A stretch of 64,000 bases of DNA from Lepidodermella squamata (Eukaryota; Gastrotricha): NCBI GenBank assembly GCA_047495785.1, contig JBLDXI010000006.1, positions 310,001 to 374,000 of the forward strand, in the 5' to 3' direction. Position numbers and translations under genes: made by a program. Shown here one piece after another: positions 43,401-52,604 of this stretch (positions within the stretch are counted from its first letter, which is position 1; every line of letters begins with the position of its first letter). The notes under the pieces were generated by a model. The model had not been told where the DNA came from. It worked only from the letters and a program-made list of their open reading frames with translations, and made no database searches.

Positions 43401-45183
43401 ATTTTCAACAAAGGACGGCCCAATATCGACTATCGACGGCTTACCAACGTTTGACTCGTTCACTGTGTCATTTTACTACTCTGGGAAGTGTTCAGCTGGT
43501 CACTCCGGCATCTTGACAACAGGAATTTTCAGTGTTTATTGCTATCAAAAGCAAATTTTTGCTAGTGGCTGGAAGGAGTCGGCTGGAGCCAACTTCCATC
43601 CGTCAGAGCCAATTGATTACAGCCCACTGGGAACATGGACCTTTTTTGCCTTCACTTATGACGCTAGTTCCACAGCACTGAAAGGCTACATCAAACAAGC
43701 TGAGTTGAAAGAGGTTGTTTCCATGAAGCAATTCATTGTCGAAAGTCGATCTTATCTTGGCTATCAGAGTTTGCAGTTGGGTGTTTACTTCGAATCTTAT
43801 TTTCTTGACGATGGCGACGAACTAGCGTGTGTTAGCCTGCATTCAAGCGTTCTATCAGTCGATGAAGTGAGAGCTTTAGCTGAGATATGCGGGGAAACTC
43901 CTACAACTACAACTTCTATTCAAACGCCAACAACCGCAGTGGTTAGTTTAACAGAGGTTGCTGTTTCGAAACCTTATGTGGGGAAAGCGATGCGCTCGTT
44001 GATCGCCCCGGACGGATCTATGAAAGTTGGAACAAATCAATCATATCAGAGTTTCCTTCCTAGCATGGATGGACAGGGCATTCAACCGGCTAGGAAACCT
44101 ATCGAGACCATGGAGAATATCCTGAAAAGATGCGATCATTTCGAAAGTTCGCGATTCGTCCCAGTGCAAATCGATGAATTGAAGCCAAATGTCATCAATC
44201 TAACATTCGCCGTCCCGAGCCTAATGGAGCTTTCGAGTATTGAAGACACGATTTCAGTCAGCGGAGTAATTCTATTGACCTGGTCTGTTGGGACGTGCCC
44301 GAAAAACACTACAGACGTAATCAGCTCTCGGCCCAAAGAACAAATCTACGTCGGCCGGCCTGAAATTATGTGGCTACCAACTCTCCGTTTCATAAACAGC
44401 GCTCAGTCGAATATTTATATGAAAAACGTAGCGATCGGGGATGATTTTCTGGTAACTATGGATGGCGTTGGCTCTGAGAACAGACCAAACAAAACATTCA
44501 ATTTTTACTGGACCAGGGAGGGCAAGTTCACGGCTGACTGCACCCAATTCATGCAGGATTTCCCTTTCGATACGCAAAGTTGCTACTTCGAGTTCAGCCT
44601 TCAAAGGTCCAACAAAGTCCTGACATTCCACGACCCGCCAGCTTTCTTTTGGGACTTATATGCCGCTGACAATTCTGTCTGGATCGTAAAGGATTATGCA
44701 TCGCGATTATCCTGGGCTCCATTCAATGGTTTCAACGTAACAACTGCTGTTTTTGAAGTGACGTTCAAACGAGTTCCGAATTTTTACATTGGCAATTTCT
44801 TCATGCCTGCCGCGATTCTCGGCGGGTTAGATCTCGCAACATTTTTCATGGCCCCAGCGATGCCTGAGCGACCTGCGTTTACAGTGACCATCTTACTGGC
44901 AATGGCTGTTTCGCAAACCGAGGTGGTCAGCCAGGCGCCGAATACGGATAGCACTATCCTTAGTGACTACGTCCAACGGATGGCGTGGTTCTCCACTGGG
45001 ATAACTCTGTATCAGCTCATCACGCTTTGGCTTGCTTGTTCGTATTTCGTCAAGGGAAAGCGTGAGATGAAACACTTTTTCGGCGGGAAAATCGGAATTC
45101 TTCGGATTTTAGACATTTTCGCATTCTTGGCCGCTGGGGCTTTCTTCGGTCACGCCAACTGGTATGTCCTGCGTAAAATTTGA
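40417..45183 (+). CDS. Five LamG-like domains fused to a Cys-loop ligand-gated ion channel subunit
   Basis: One intronless ORF of 1588 codons. The signal peptide is MLLLILSLLASHASC. Five LamG-like repeats follow, roughly residues 30-250, 265-475, 490-705, 715-935 and 945-1165. Repeats 2-5 end in a CGK or CGE (Cys 471, 699, 930, 1158), and repeats carry motifs such as FTLSFFYWGGC, WNLFAFSYDN and ACVSLHSSVLS. A Thr-rich linker leads to a pentameric-channel ligand-binding domain (about 1235-1455) with WLPTLRF and a Cys-loop, C1375 and C1389 separated by 13 residues including FPFD. Four membrane segments lie near 1456-1479, 1486-1505, 1519-1545 and 1565-1586. The M1-M2 loop reads AMPERPAF, and the Glu resembles the selectivity-filter position of cation channels. 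The M3-M4 loop is only about 20 residues. No paired cysteines of the nicotinic C-loop are seen. Family subunits form plasma-membrane pentamers; the ligand is unknown. Confidence 0.92.
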   Translation: MLLLILSLLASHASCQWPSRPNSYYDHLDVLPGHNQPYLIRLFRGDTDMFDTANNTLVKAKTSNAAPSAGIAVSTTAVSSSAPIATYDLGAALTTFTLAFYYYATCTQDTGLMTLSSAQNVLFTLTCSSTRLAMTSWRNGVGSSVSSGVFAQNQWILIAVTHDVQRNELFWGFYASSSPTLTPLSRQNQALTYTGAATTLSIGSGFRSDGTTQLFTEPEKDQLYFMVIFAGVADESLLAKINYASNWLKFPRSVDKNFYLLPQPTDLVLHMPMRSPSDSVYQKYRTDMFRKISRDSSCQTTDKFGPTGLGSISPTADGQPVRYMTDMPSLTNFTIAFFFKSQCDVKTGVFDYVGLISMICDPENGIVSTTPNLKIPYLIRNQWAFFAVVIDSSNGVYSTYHQKMTSDDVALGSTGSASVVASGNYYKTLTLFMGQSNGAWFAAQTTDSIACMTVYRTALTAIELLSVAYSCGKPPPRSPLLPDSFELMPRLANLVLYFPAGPRSEFAVFDRFGGTTFHLEKREAITKEFGPYGGGSFTQDGHGPVIYDVPVATAFTLSFFYWGGCIESTGILWFTYLGVHCSKDHIIFSNYGNEPLKDQIPYPGQSTWNLFAFSYDNTSKTLSAYAINASEDTPRLIGKLENLALIPQDFKDIDQLEIGGAQLGKVWSGLNSTYHRMSCVSYHSALLSPNEISSLADVCGKKSRKRTAPPSFDLLNQKPALVFHAPLTSESGTDFFDKFGAKLDSHNIGGVGIVPGGPYNLGAMKSPSSGRWVFSLTPISASFSVAFYLKSNCLETCGILLTETFSLTYRKDVGIEIRVRDLQKKMSLVAGAVHYKPNHWQFIAITYDWSARLLRSFVSYDDSQTLEVNLFVGNVTVEWSDKLGVHVVKLGSGFDGSNEIAMGTTQEISCVTFYSIALPDKEIEALPYVCGKKYPEPSYLPPKFDGMPKKQDLVLYSPLTKSSKLSVLDKFGTDLFEVTAGSGLEKMPGPFGLGSFSTKDGPISTIDGLPTFDSFTVSFYYSGKCSAGHSGILTTGIFSVYCYQKQIFASGWKESAGANFHPSEPIDYSPLGTWTFFAFTYDASSTALKGYIKQAELKEVVSMKQFIVESRSYLGYQSLQLGVYFESYFLDDGDELACVSLHSSVLSVDEVRALAEICGETPTTTTSIQTPTTAVVSLTEVAVSKPYVGKAMRSLIAPDGSMKVGTNQSYQSFLPSMDGQGIQPARKPIETMENILKRCDHFESSRFVPVQIDELKPNVINLTFAVPSLMELSSIEDTISVSGVILLTWSVGTCPKNTTDVISSRPKEQIYVGRPEIMWLPTLRFINSAQSNIYMKNVAIGDDFLVTMDGVGSENRPNKTFNFYWTREGKFTADCTQFMQDFPFDTQSCYFEFSLQRSNKVLTFHDPPAFFWDLYAADNSVWIVKDYASRLSWAPFNGFNVTTAVFEVTFKRVPNFYIGNFFMPAAILGGLDLATFFMAPAMPERPAFTVTILLAMAVSQTEVVSQAPNTDSTILSDYVQRMAWFSTGITLYQLITLWLACSYFVKGKREMKHFFGGKIGILRILDIFAFLAAGAFFGHANWYVLRKI

Positions 45184-45601
45184 TTTCTACTTGAAGGAAC
45201 TCTTCATTTGATGTATATTTATCAGCATTCCAACTATAATTTTCAATTTTCGCTGTGAGCTCCACTATAAAGTGTCAAATGTTCATATTCCCCTTATCGG
45301 GATTTTGCTGAAGTTTGTTTAGCATAATCTGTATTCGGTAATCTCGTCCTATACTTCAGAAACTCTCTCGAAATAATGTTTTCTATTCGACTTTTACTAT
45401 TCTCCTCGGCGTCAAAGCTTTGATGTAAATAAATGCAATTATTTATCCGCGGGGACGACATTTTTATGAATTTATTTCCATCGATTAATTATGATCAACA
45501 AATACGATTAAAATACGCATACTGAAATAATTTAGTTCATGAGTTTCATAAGCTATGGAGAAAGCCTAAGCAAAATAAGGAGATGATCGACTTAAACAGA
45601 A
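45184..45601. other. Intergenic, no gene seen
   Basis: AATAAATGCAATTATTTATCC at about 45427 may polyadenylate the channel gene. Nothing else is recognised. Confidence 0.4.
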
Positions 45602-46918
45602 CTATTGATGAAATGGTGAATTTGAGCGGAATTCAATCCTAGAATTCGGAGTCATCGGGGCTTTGCGAGTCATCGCAGGAGATGGAACTGATAACTGGCT
45701 TTCTACATTCACCCGAGTTTCGAAAATCTGCTTTCGCCGATAGCGTTTGACAAAATGTATAGCATCTTTCATGAAACCAGGTCGAAGACTAAGAATCAGC
45801 GGCGTGGTAGTCACCTGAGATAACATGATCAAGCACGAGAATTTACGCATCCATGGGGCTTCGAATTTTGGCGCAATTTCGTTATAGAAAATCAACAGGA
45901 ATAGCTCAAGTGTGATTGGAATGTGAAAGATGACGAAAAATATGAATGAACCTATCGATTGGTAGACGAAGAACATCTCCCGCTTCTGCCAGTCTGCTCT
46001 CAATTGCATTGCGGCACTGCGATGAGAAGAGGTCGCAGATGCCATTTTCTCTTTTGCTGAGCGCAGCGTTGAAAAAATCAACCTGAAAAAATAGTTATTA
46101 GAAATAACTGGATGAAACGCAAAAGGTTCCCTCTAACCAATAATTGTAAACTAATCCGGCTTCAACCACGGTAATACTGGAACCTAGGAAGATTGTTTGT
46201 AATACAAGTGTATCCACTTCGCCAATTAGGCGGTAGCCGAATACAGAGCAAAACGCCTTCGCCGTTCCATTGTCTAATCCAGGAATACTAACCATCTGTA
46301 CGCTGAAGCTTTGAAATGGAAAAATTGCCAAAGTTGACCAAATGGCACCGCAGAGCAGGAAAACCCCCAAAACAAGTATGAGAATCTGAATAAAAGGTTT
46401 ATAGGTCCATGGAATATTTCAGATTTCACGAAAACTTACTCGTTTGGTGTTGTTATTTGAATGCGGGTTAGTTGAAAGGATGCAGATTCGCCTCTCGTAG
46501 CTGATCAGGAGCATGTCGAAAAAACTGACATTTCCAAACGTGAAAGTCATCCAGAAGAGCGTTGCGCAGGTGTAATTATCTGACTCCCAAAGTCCTGTTC
46601 CTAAATTCAGCATTGCCGCAATGAAAATGGCAGGCAGAAGAAGAAATTGCTGAGGCCAAGCAGGGCGTTCAGTATAATGAAATCGCGCTTAACTTTGCGT
46701 TTGCAGTAATATTTGATGTTGATAAAGTTAGTTATTGCCATTAGAACAAGCAATGACCCGAGAAGTCCGACAAAAACTGAGCGTTGATCGATTGACGTTG
46801 CGCTCAGGTCGTGAATGTAGCCAATGAAGTAAGGCCTAGGTTCGTCGTAACCTCTGCCTGGGATCTTAGCCATGATCCAAACACCATCATAACCATTTGT
46901 TCGCAGTGACGAATTCAT
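45602..46918 (-). pseudogene. 7TM receptor copy 7, one-base frameshift in exon 1
   Basis: Exons 46918-46440, 46385-46138 and 46082-45602 keep all splice sites (donors GTAAGT and GTTAGA). Motifs are preserved: WIMAKIPGRGYDEPRPYFIG, LISYERRICILS, FPFQSFSVQMVSIPGLDNGT, WQKREMFFVYQSIGSF and TPLILSLRPGF. Exon 1 is 479 nt where every intact minus-strand sibling has 480. Comparison with copy 1 places a one-base loss near 46620, after FFCLPF in TM2, which leads to a stop. The C-terminal tail is open and somewhat longer than in siblings. Apart from that base the gene looks functional, so it is either a very recent pseudogene or a sequencing error. Confidence 0.75.
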
Positions 46919-48133
46919 TTTAAGCTTTGTTACTATCAGGTTTTTGAGATTATTAGGATTTGATTCGGAATCTGAATGGATGAAACCTGAATGCTGACGG
47001 TATACGCCGCCTCCCCTGATAAAAGCTTCCTGCCATTGTCAGTGTTTCTGAAAGCTGAGAGTAAAGGATACTAAAATCTTAAGGAGGGTTTGCTCAAACT
47101 AACGTTGTCATGCTTGCTGATAGACATATGGCTTCTAACTGTCATGGTAGAAATTCGAATCCTTAAAAGATACTTAGTTACCTGTGATGCGCGTATTAAT
47201 TACGTTCCAATTGAAGAATGTATATGTCGAGGAAACTCATCGCCTATCATCATCGGGAAATCTTCCTTCCTTGTGGCTGTTCAACTTCCGCGTCATGTCC
47301 AATGTTATGCAGGTCAGATACGTATAGAAATCATTAGCTAAGCTTGCTCCATTAGCCCAACAATTATTTGCGAACTTTGCACTTACGTCACTCATATGAT
47401 GAAAAGTACTATTTCCTAAAGTTCATTAGCGAAATTCGAATCTTATCATAGCTCAGCTTCGCGTTTTAATTAGAGCCTTCAATAACACCAAAGAATACTT
47501 TTGTCCGCGTGATCACGGGAAAGGAGATCAGTTCACTTGCCCTAGTTACCTTAGCCCACTTGAAAAACCTCTTGTCATTTTATGTTGTCACTTTTTTGTG
47601 TAGATTAATCGCCTATCTCCGTGCCATGAGTTCGAAGAGGGCTTCGAAAATTCAACTTGATGCCGTGAAAACAGTGCTAGCCGGCAGCCGGAGAATTCAA
47701 AACCCCTGCAATCGGTTCGGGGACCTTAAAAAACTTTACACATAAAGTTACATTTTCGATCCACTAGGTAAGCATACGGTGGTAGTCTTGGAAATTGAAC
47801 TTCTGGCCACACACAAAACGTTTTATTTATACATACAAATGACAAATGAATACAAGGAATCAAATAAAATCAAGAATCAGGAAATCAAACCAAGGATATA
47901 TTGGTAGATAGCACGATGGATATATCGGCCAGAAGGACGAATATCCATCGTGCTAATATCCACCTATGACACCTTGATATGGTTGTATCCGGCGTCAAAA
48001 ATCATCAAATCCGGATAACATTCACCAGTTTGATGGAAAATCTGCCTTGCTTACTTATTGTGATACGTTATATAGGGTTCACTTAGCAACAATCTCTATC
48101 GAAAGTTGGAAGTTCTTTGTGGCATTAACGAAT
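46919..48133. other. Intergenic, with a short inverted repeat at 47909-47955
   Basis: TAGCACGATGGATAT (47909-47923) pairs perfectly with ATATCCATCGTGCTA (47941-47955) around a 17-bp loop, and weaker pairing extends outward through GGTAGAT/ATCCACC. The upstream part (47017-47034) carries the motif shared with 7TM copy 1. ORFs of up to 83 codons show no recognisable features. Confidence 0.5.
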
Positions 48134-48526
48134 TTACAGCGTGGCGTAACCGCCGAGTAGAATCGAACCAGAGATAAGAGCAGCTATAGTACCGAAATTC
48201 GCCGGGGCGCTGTTGCAAAGATCAGTGTCGCACCAGCAAATAGTTATTGTGGCACCACCTTCAACTTTGGTGGTGCATGTCATTTCAAGGCCAGAGTTAG
48301 TGGAGTAGCATGCCTTAGAGACGCCTTTGACACCGCCATACTCAGCGACCCCTTTATTGCACACTGAGCAGTTGTCAACCTTGACATGTCGTTACTGCTG
48401 TCACCCTCGTAACACTCGATAGCAACTAAAATTAAGCATCAATTCTGATATTATTTCTTGAGACTTCTTACGTGAACCAGGAACTAGGACGAAGAGTACA
48501 ACGGCGAGAAGGGGCATGCGAGACAT
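48134..48526 (-). pseudogene. Ly6-like gene, minus array, frameshifted copy
   Basis: Exon 1 (48526-48472) encodes MSRMPLLAVVLFVLVPGS. A 46-bp intron with good borders follows, then exon 2 (48425-48134). The start of exon 2 reads LAIECYEGDSSND in one frame, but the rest of the Ly6 domain (SVCNKGVAEYGG-like, ITICWCDTDLCNSA and GPI tail) lies in another. Compared with the intact sibling at 49659, about 4 bp are missing near 48390, between the codons for ND and NCS. The total of 347 coding bases is not divisible by three. The promoter motif is intact. Confidence 0.8.
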
Positions 48527-48604
48527 TATCATGGATGTGTTTTGAACTGATTTTTTGCAGCGAAGGAACGAATGGAGTGGAGAATGCAAGCTGCAGCAAC
48601 TGTT

Positions 48605-48625
48605 TAGTAGGGAATCTTATCTTTA
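48605..48625 (-). promoter_or_regulatory. GATA-type promoter motif of minus-array Ly6 copy
   Basis: GGAATCTTATCTTTAAAAATT lies about 85 bp upstream of the ATG at 48526. The same 20-base phrase occurs at about 50128, upstream of the ATG at 50052. Read on the coding strand it contains AGATAAG, a GATA-factor site. Confidence 0.6.
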
Positions 48626-49034
48626 AAAATTAGCTACAGCGCAGGCGCATGCAGATGAACAGTTTGACCCAGTTTCGCTCATCAGTGATTGGCCGGAGCA
48701 AATTTAGAGCCGAATTATCTAATCTTTTGAGACTTAAAGATAGCCGTTCAGCGATTGAGCGGTGCGGCAGGTCACCAGTCACCAGCATGTCTCGCTTTTC
48801 ACTCCATTCATGTTTCTTATCAGTGATTGGCTACTTGAGCCTGTGCGCGAAGTACACGGGGGTAATTTACCGTAAATTGTGGCAAAATGGCGACGGAAAA
48901 AAATGACAAGTCGGTTTTTTCGCATTTTTACACAGAGGGTCCTGATTCCGATTTTAGGGAAGCTCAATTTACCCCAGGTTTTGGGCAAATTGGACATGCT
49001 TACCCTAATATAATGGATTACCGTAAACTACAGT

Positions 49035-49140
49035 ATAAAGTCCGCGGCGACTAATTTTCCTGATTTTTGAAAAAGAGGCAAAAAGTGTGGTGATTATTTG
49101 AGTGCGGCGATTATTCGAGTGCGGTCTTTATTATCCTCAA
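49035..49140. repeat. Possible MITE or DNA-transposon end fragment
   Basis: The phrases GTCCGCGGCGACTAATTTT, GTGCGGCGATTATTCGAGTG and GCGGTCTTTATTATCC are typical of a widespread class of invertebrate DNA-transposon termini. They recall elements whose ends carry repeated GTGCGGCGATTATT. No complete pair of terminal repeats is visible. It abuts the truncated 7TM fragment at 49207. Confidence 0.3.
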
Positions 49141-49206
49141 TTTTTCAAAACTTGTGGTGTAGCAGACGTAACAGGTGTAACAAGGGGCTCTTTTTGACTT
49201 TCACTT

Positions 49207-49388
49207 GCCATTAGAACAAGCAACGATCCGAGAAGTCCGACAAAAACTGAGCGTTGCTCGATTGATGTTGCGCTTAGGTCGTGAATGTAGCCGATAAAAT
49301 AAGGCCTTGGCTCGTCATAACCTATGCCTGGGATCTTCGCCATAATCCAAACGCCATTATATCCATTCGTGCGTAGTGACGAATTCAT
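49207..49388 (-). pseudogene. 7TM receptor copy 8, 5' fragment only
   Basis: The first about 60 codons match copies 1 and 7 (VWIMAKIPGIGYDEPRPYF, ATSIEQRSVFVGLLGS) and stop abruptly after LLVLMA at about 49207. Unrelated sequence follows; no later exon is present. The upstream 70 bp (GTAAGGTTTTAATTTGG) also match the promoter region of copy 1. It is a partial duplication inserted between two Ly6 copies. Confidence 0.85.
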
Positions 49389-49658
49389 ACTAACCTGTGT
49401 TACTTCTGATTTTCTGATTTGTAAGGTTTTAATTTGGAAATCCGTGGGGATAAAACCACGTTATCATGTATCACCAACTTTAAAAATTGCTGACATTTTT
49501 AATTAATCTCAAAATCAACACACTTGGTAATAGCAGTTATAGGCACACATAAAGCGCGTTTCATTTACACATAAAATCATGAAAAAGCTCATATATTAGG
49601 TACCTCATTCATCCCTCGTATGAAGTTCTTGTGGGTCGTTCAACGTGAGTTCAGCGAT

Positions 49659-50052
49659 TTACAGCATGAAGTAGCCGGCGAGTAGAATCGAACCAGTGAC
49701 AGCAGCTATAGCTCCGAAATTCACGGTGGCGCTGTTGCAAAAATCGGTGTCGCACCAACAAACCGTTGTTGTGACACCGGCTTGAACGTTGGTAGTGCAT
49801 GTCATGTCAACGCCTGGGTTGGTGGTGTAGCATTTCTTAGAGATGCCTTCGACACCGCCAAACTCAGCGACCGCTTTATTGCACACTGAGCAGTTGGAAT
49901 ACGTGACATACTTGTCATTGCTACTGTCACCCTCGTAACACACGACAGCAACTAAAATTGAACATCAATTCTGATATTGTTACATGTGAATTCTTACGTG
50001 AACCAGCGACAAATGCCATGAATACAAATGCGAGAATTAGGACGCGGGACAT
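49659..50052 (-). CDS. Ly6/uPAR-like GPI-anchored protein, minus array
   Basis: Exon 1 (50052-49998), a 46-bp phase-1 intron and exon 2 (49951-49659) encode about 115 residues. The signal peptide is MSRVLILAFVFMAFVAGS. The mature part begins LAVVCYEGDSSNDKYVTYSN and has the eight-cysteine Ly6 pattern ending VCWCDTDFCN, then the GPI tail NSATVNFGAIAAVTGSILLAGYFML. Its closest relative is the frameshifted copy at 48134, and both gene and flank were duplicated. The promoter carries the AGATAAG motif about 80 bp upstream. Confidence 0.9.
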
Positions 50053-51470
50053 TATCAGTTATATTTTTCAAACTGCTTTTCGGAAATGGAGTGGAGATAC
50101 AGGTTGCAGTAATTATGTATAGCGAGGAATCTTATCTTTAAAAATTAGCGGCTGCGCGAGTGCGGCAATCCTTGCATGAAGGCAGCCTGACCTAGTTTCG
50201 CTGATTGGGAGGAGCCAATAGATTATAACCGATTGCGTGGACGGATTATCTAATCTGTTAAAACTAACAGATAGCTGCGTGGTAATTTTGCGCTGCGGCG
50301 TTGCGATTTTATCGTATGGATCATCTCAACCAGTTCAATCAGTCCGAAGGTCAACTCAATCAATGACCAGGGACCACCTCATCCATATCTTTGCCTGTTC
50401 GTTAGCCCTATATGATTCAGCAGTTGGAAAAGATTATCTGAATCATTTCAGATGACATGCCTTTGCAGGCTTCAACACGCTTTTCAATCGCAGGGCTATT
50501 CTCAGGCTCTGCTATCTTGGATCACGGAGCCCGGTGCTGCCAGGGATGGAAAAAAAACTGCCAGATGACCAGTCGATGCCAATCGATAAATAATCCGATC
50601 TCCGCCGGGACAGCTTCTGTCTAAGCCTGGGATTGCGGATAACTCTTATCTGTGGCTGCGGGCTGTGCTCATTGTGCTCATGAGCATGCATATGTATCAA
50701 GGAACATTTGAATTCCGCAACTATGGCATCCTTGTCCTCAGCTATAATTTCGTTAAATTCACCAACCTCGAATAAACCAGCGTAGTAGTAGCTTATCGAT
50801 ATTTCGTGTAACGTACTTCGAGACTTTCGGCGAAGTCTTGGAAGAACTTGGTAATAGCTGGCTCTGAATAACGGATTGATTATTGGATCACATATCTACC
50901 TATGAAAGCTCGTGTTTCATTAACTGCCGTGCTTCTATTTGAAGCTTACGGTTGATGGTAGCATAGAAGATCCATTCTTCTCTATATCCCATTGTTCTTG
51001 TAAGTGATGAGTTTGACGTTTTTGTGAACTTTTTCTTCGGTATTGCTCTACGTGAGGATTTTCATATGGTATTTGAACACTAGTGCGGCTGAGAACATTT
51101 CCGATTTTTGATGAATAACATAGGAAGACAATTTTTGTTCATTTTGCTCATTTTGAACATCGCATGCAGCCCAAGAGCGGTATTTGCACACGTGCTAATT
51201 ACCGCGTCTACTGATGTCAATGGGCTACTTTCTATAGTAATTTGGCGGCGGTTACAAACTAAAATATACTTCAGACAGCGAGACTGATATACTGCTCATT
51301 AAAATATTTGAATAAACACTCGTGATTTGCGCGCGCTTGATTAGTAATAAAACCGGAAATTTTAGCAATCTAATCAAGACAACGTGGGTGTCTTCTGAAC
51401 CCGTTATAAATTACGTGCATTCACGTCTCTGACGAATATTTTCCGACGTATTTTAATCAACTACTTCCCA
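50053..51470. other. Intergenic, no gene seen
   Basis: The first 280 bp are the promoter of the Ly6 gene at 50052 and resemble the flank at 48606-48775 (AGTTTCGCT, TTATCTAATCT, GATAGC). The remainder has no recognised feature up to the TATA-like TTATAAATTACG at about 51404, before the gene at 51471. Confidence 0.45.
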
Positions 51471-51878
51471 ATGCTGAAAAACGTTTTCTTTCTCTTGATG
51501 GTTTTGGAGGTCGCTGTTTGTTATAATCAACTGTTTCAAGATCTCAATAGGGAACTCGTCTATCTCGATCAGCCGGTCGAATATGAGGAACAGCCTGAGG
51601 ATGTTTCGTACGCCCAGCAGCAAATCATCAAACCTCAGCCATTACTGAATTGGCGCAAAATTCACCGACAGTTGAGCAAGCAACTCGGCGAGCAGCTGAG
51701 AGTCGACAGGAAAACACTGAAACAGTTGGTGAAGCTGCTCAGCGCGCGAGCGATGCAGAATAGAAACTTGAAAAGCACCTCTGATTTCAAGAAGATACTT
51801 GTTCTCAGCGAATCGCCTGTTATCGACATTCCGGATGACTCAACGCGGAGGTCAGGTTTTTTCGCATTCGCTCGATAA
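51471..51878 (+). CDS. Small secreted protein, possible peptide precursor
   Basis: A single exon encodes 135 residues. The signal peptide MLKNVFFLLMVLEVAVC is clear. The first half of the mature part is acidic (EYEEQPEDVSYAQQQ). The second half is a basic amphipathic helix (WRKIHRQLSKQLGEQLRVDR, LVKLLSARAMQNRNLK). The end is DDSTRR followed by SGFFAFAR and the stop. The RR could be a prohormone cleavage site, and the helix with ARAxQNRxL superficially recalls CRF/DH44-type peptides, but no amidation glycine is present, so this is speculative. A TATA-like sequence lies about 65 bp upstream. No family is recognised. Confidence 0.6.
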   Translation: MLKNVFFLLMVLEVAVCYNQLFQDLNRELVYLDQPVEYEEQPEDVSYAQQQIIKPQPLLNWRKIHRQLSKQLGEQLRVDRKTLKQLVKLLSARAMQNRNLKSTSDFKKILVLSESPVIDIPDDSTRRSGFFAFAR

Positions 51879-52604
51879 TAGGCTCACAATTATTAGGTCA
51901 ATTGATGAAATATCATTGTTGATAGTCTGATCTGATATCTACGCATAAATGGTTGGACGTGCAAATCATTCAGTGATTAAAAGTCTCAACAATGTTTATT
52001 GATGGCTGCACAATAAATAAAATTATGACTTTAAACGTTCTGTATTTTACCAAAAGCTGAAGTTGTGCTGTTTTCCCGAGGCAACTCGAATCGATTTATC
52101 GGAATTATCTTATTTTTACTCACAGTGCCACAAAGTTCCATAACTTCAGTCCTGTTAAAGTCGCAAACTTTCAATGCCTGTGTTCAGTAGCTTTTTTGCT
52201 TTTTCATAACAACACCGAAAAGCACCCCAGTTCTCGGATCATGCTTCGAAAACTGCTGGAGGGAATGGGGAGTATCGCACCATCTGCTAATATGGCCAAG
52301 GTGGGAAACCCTAAAAAGACCGCGGGGTTTTACATTTTTCAATTCGTGTATCCTACTACGCGCACCAGTCAGCATCTTAATTAAATATTATTGAGTTCAT
52401 CTTCTTTTGAATGTGTCGTAAAGCTGACAGACGTAGCAATAGCATGCTGTCAAGTGATAACAAGCACGTGAAACTCATTTAGTGAGTCAAAACTCTAACG
52501 AAACCCCGATCCCCAATGCAATTAGCTGGATACGTAGGGGCAAGACTTGAATTGCGTCGATAAGACGATCAGTTTTATTTTATAAAAATCTCCGTAAAAT
52601 AGTG
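51879..52604. other. Intergenic, no gene seen
   Basis: AATAAATAAAATTATG at about 52013 provides polyadenylation signals for the gene at 51471. Short ORFs on both strands show no features. Confidence 0.4.

Noticed and set aside
51760-51878. Assignment of the small secreted protein to the orcokinin or CRF/DH44 family
   Set aside because: Only short resemblances (SGF..., ARAxQNRxL) exist, the peptide lacks repeats and an amidation site, and the match is within chance.
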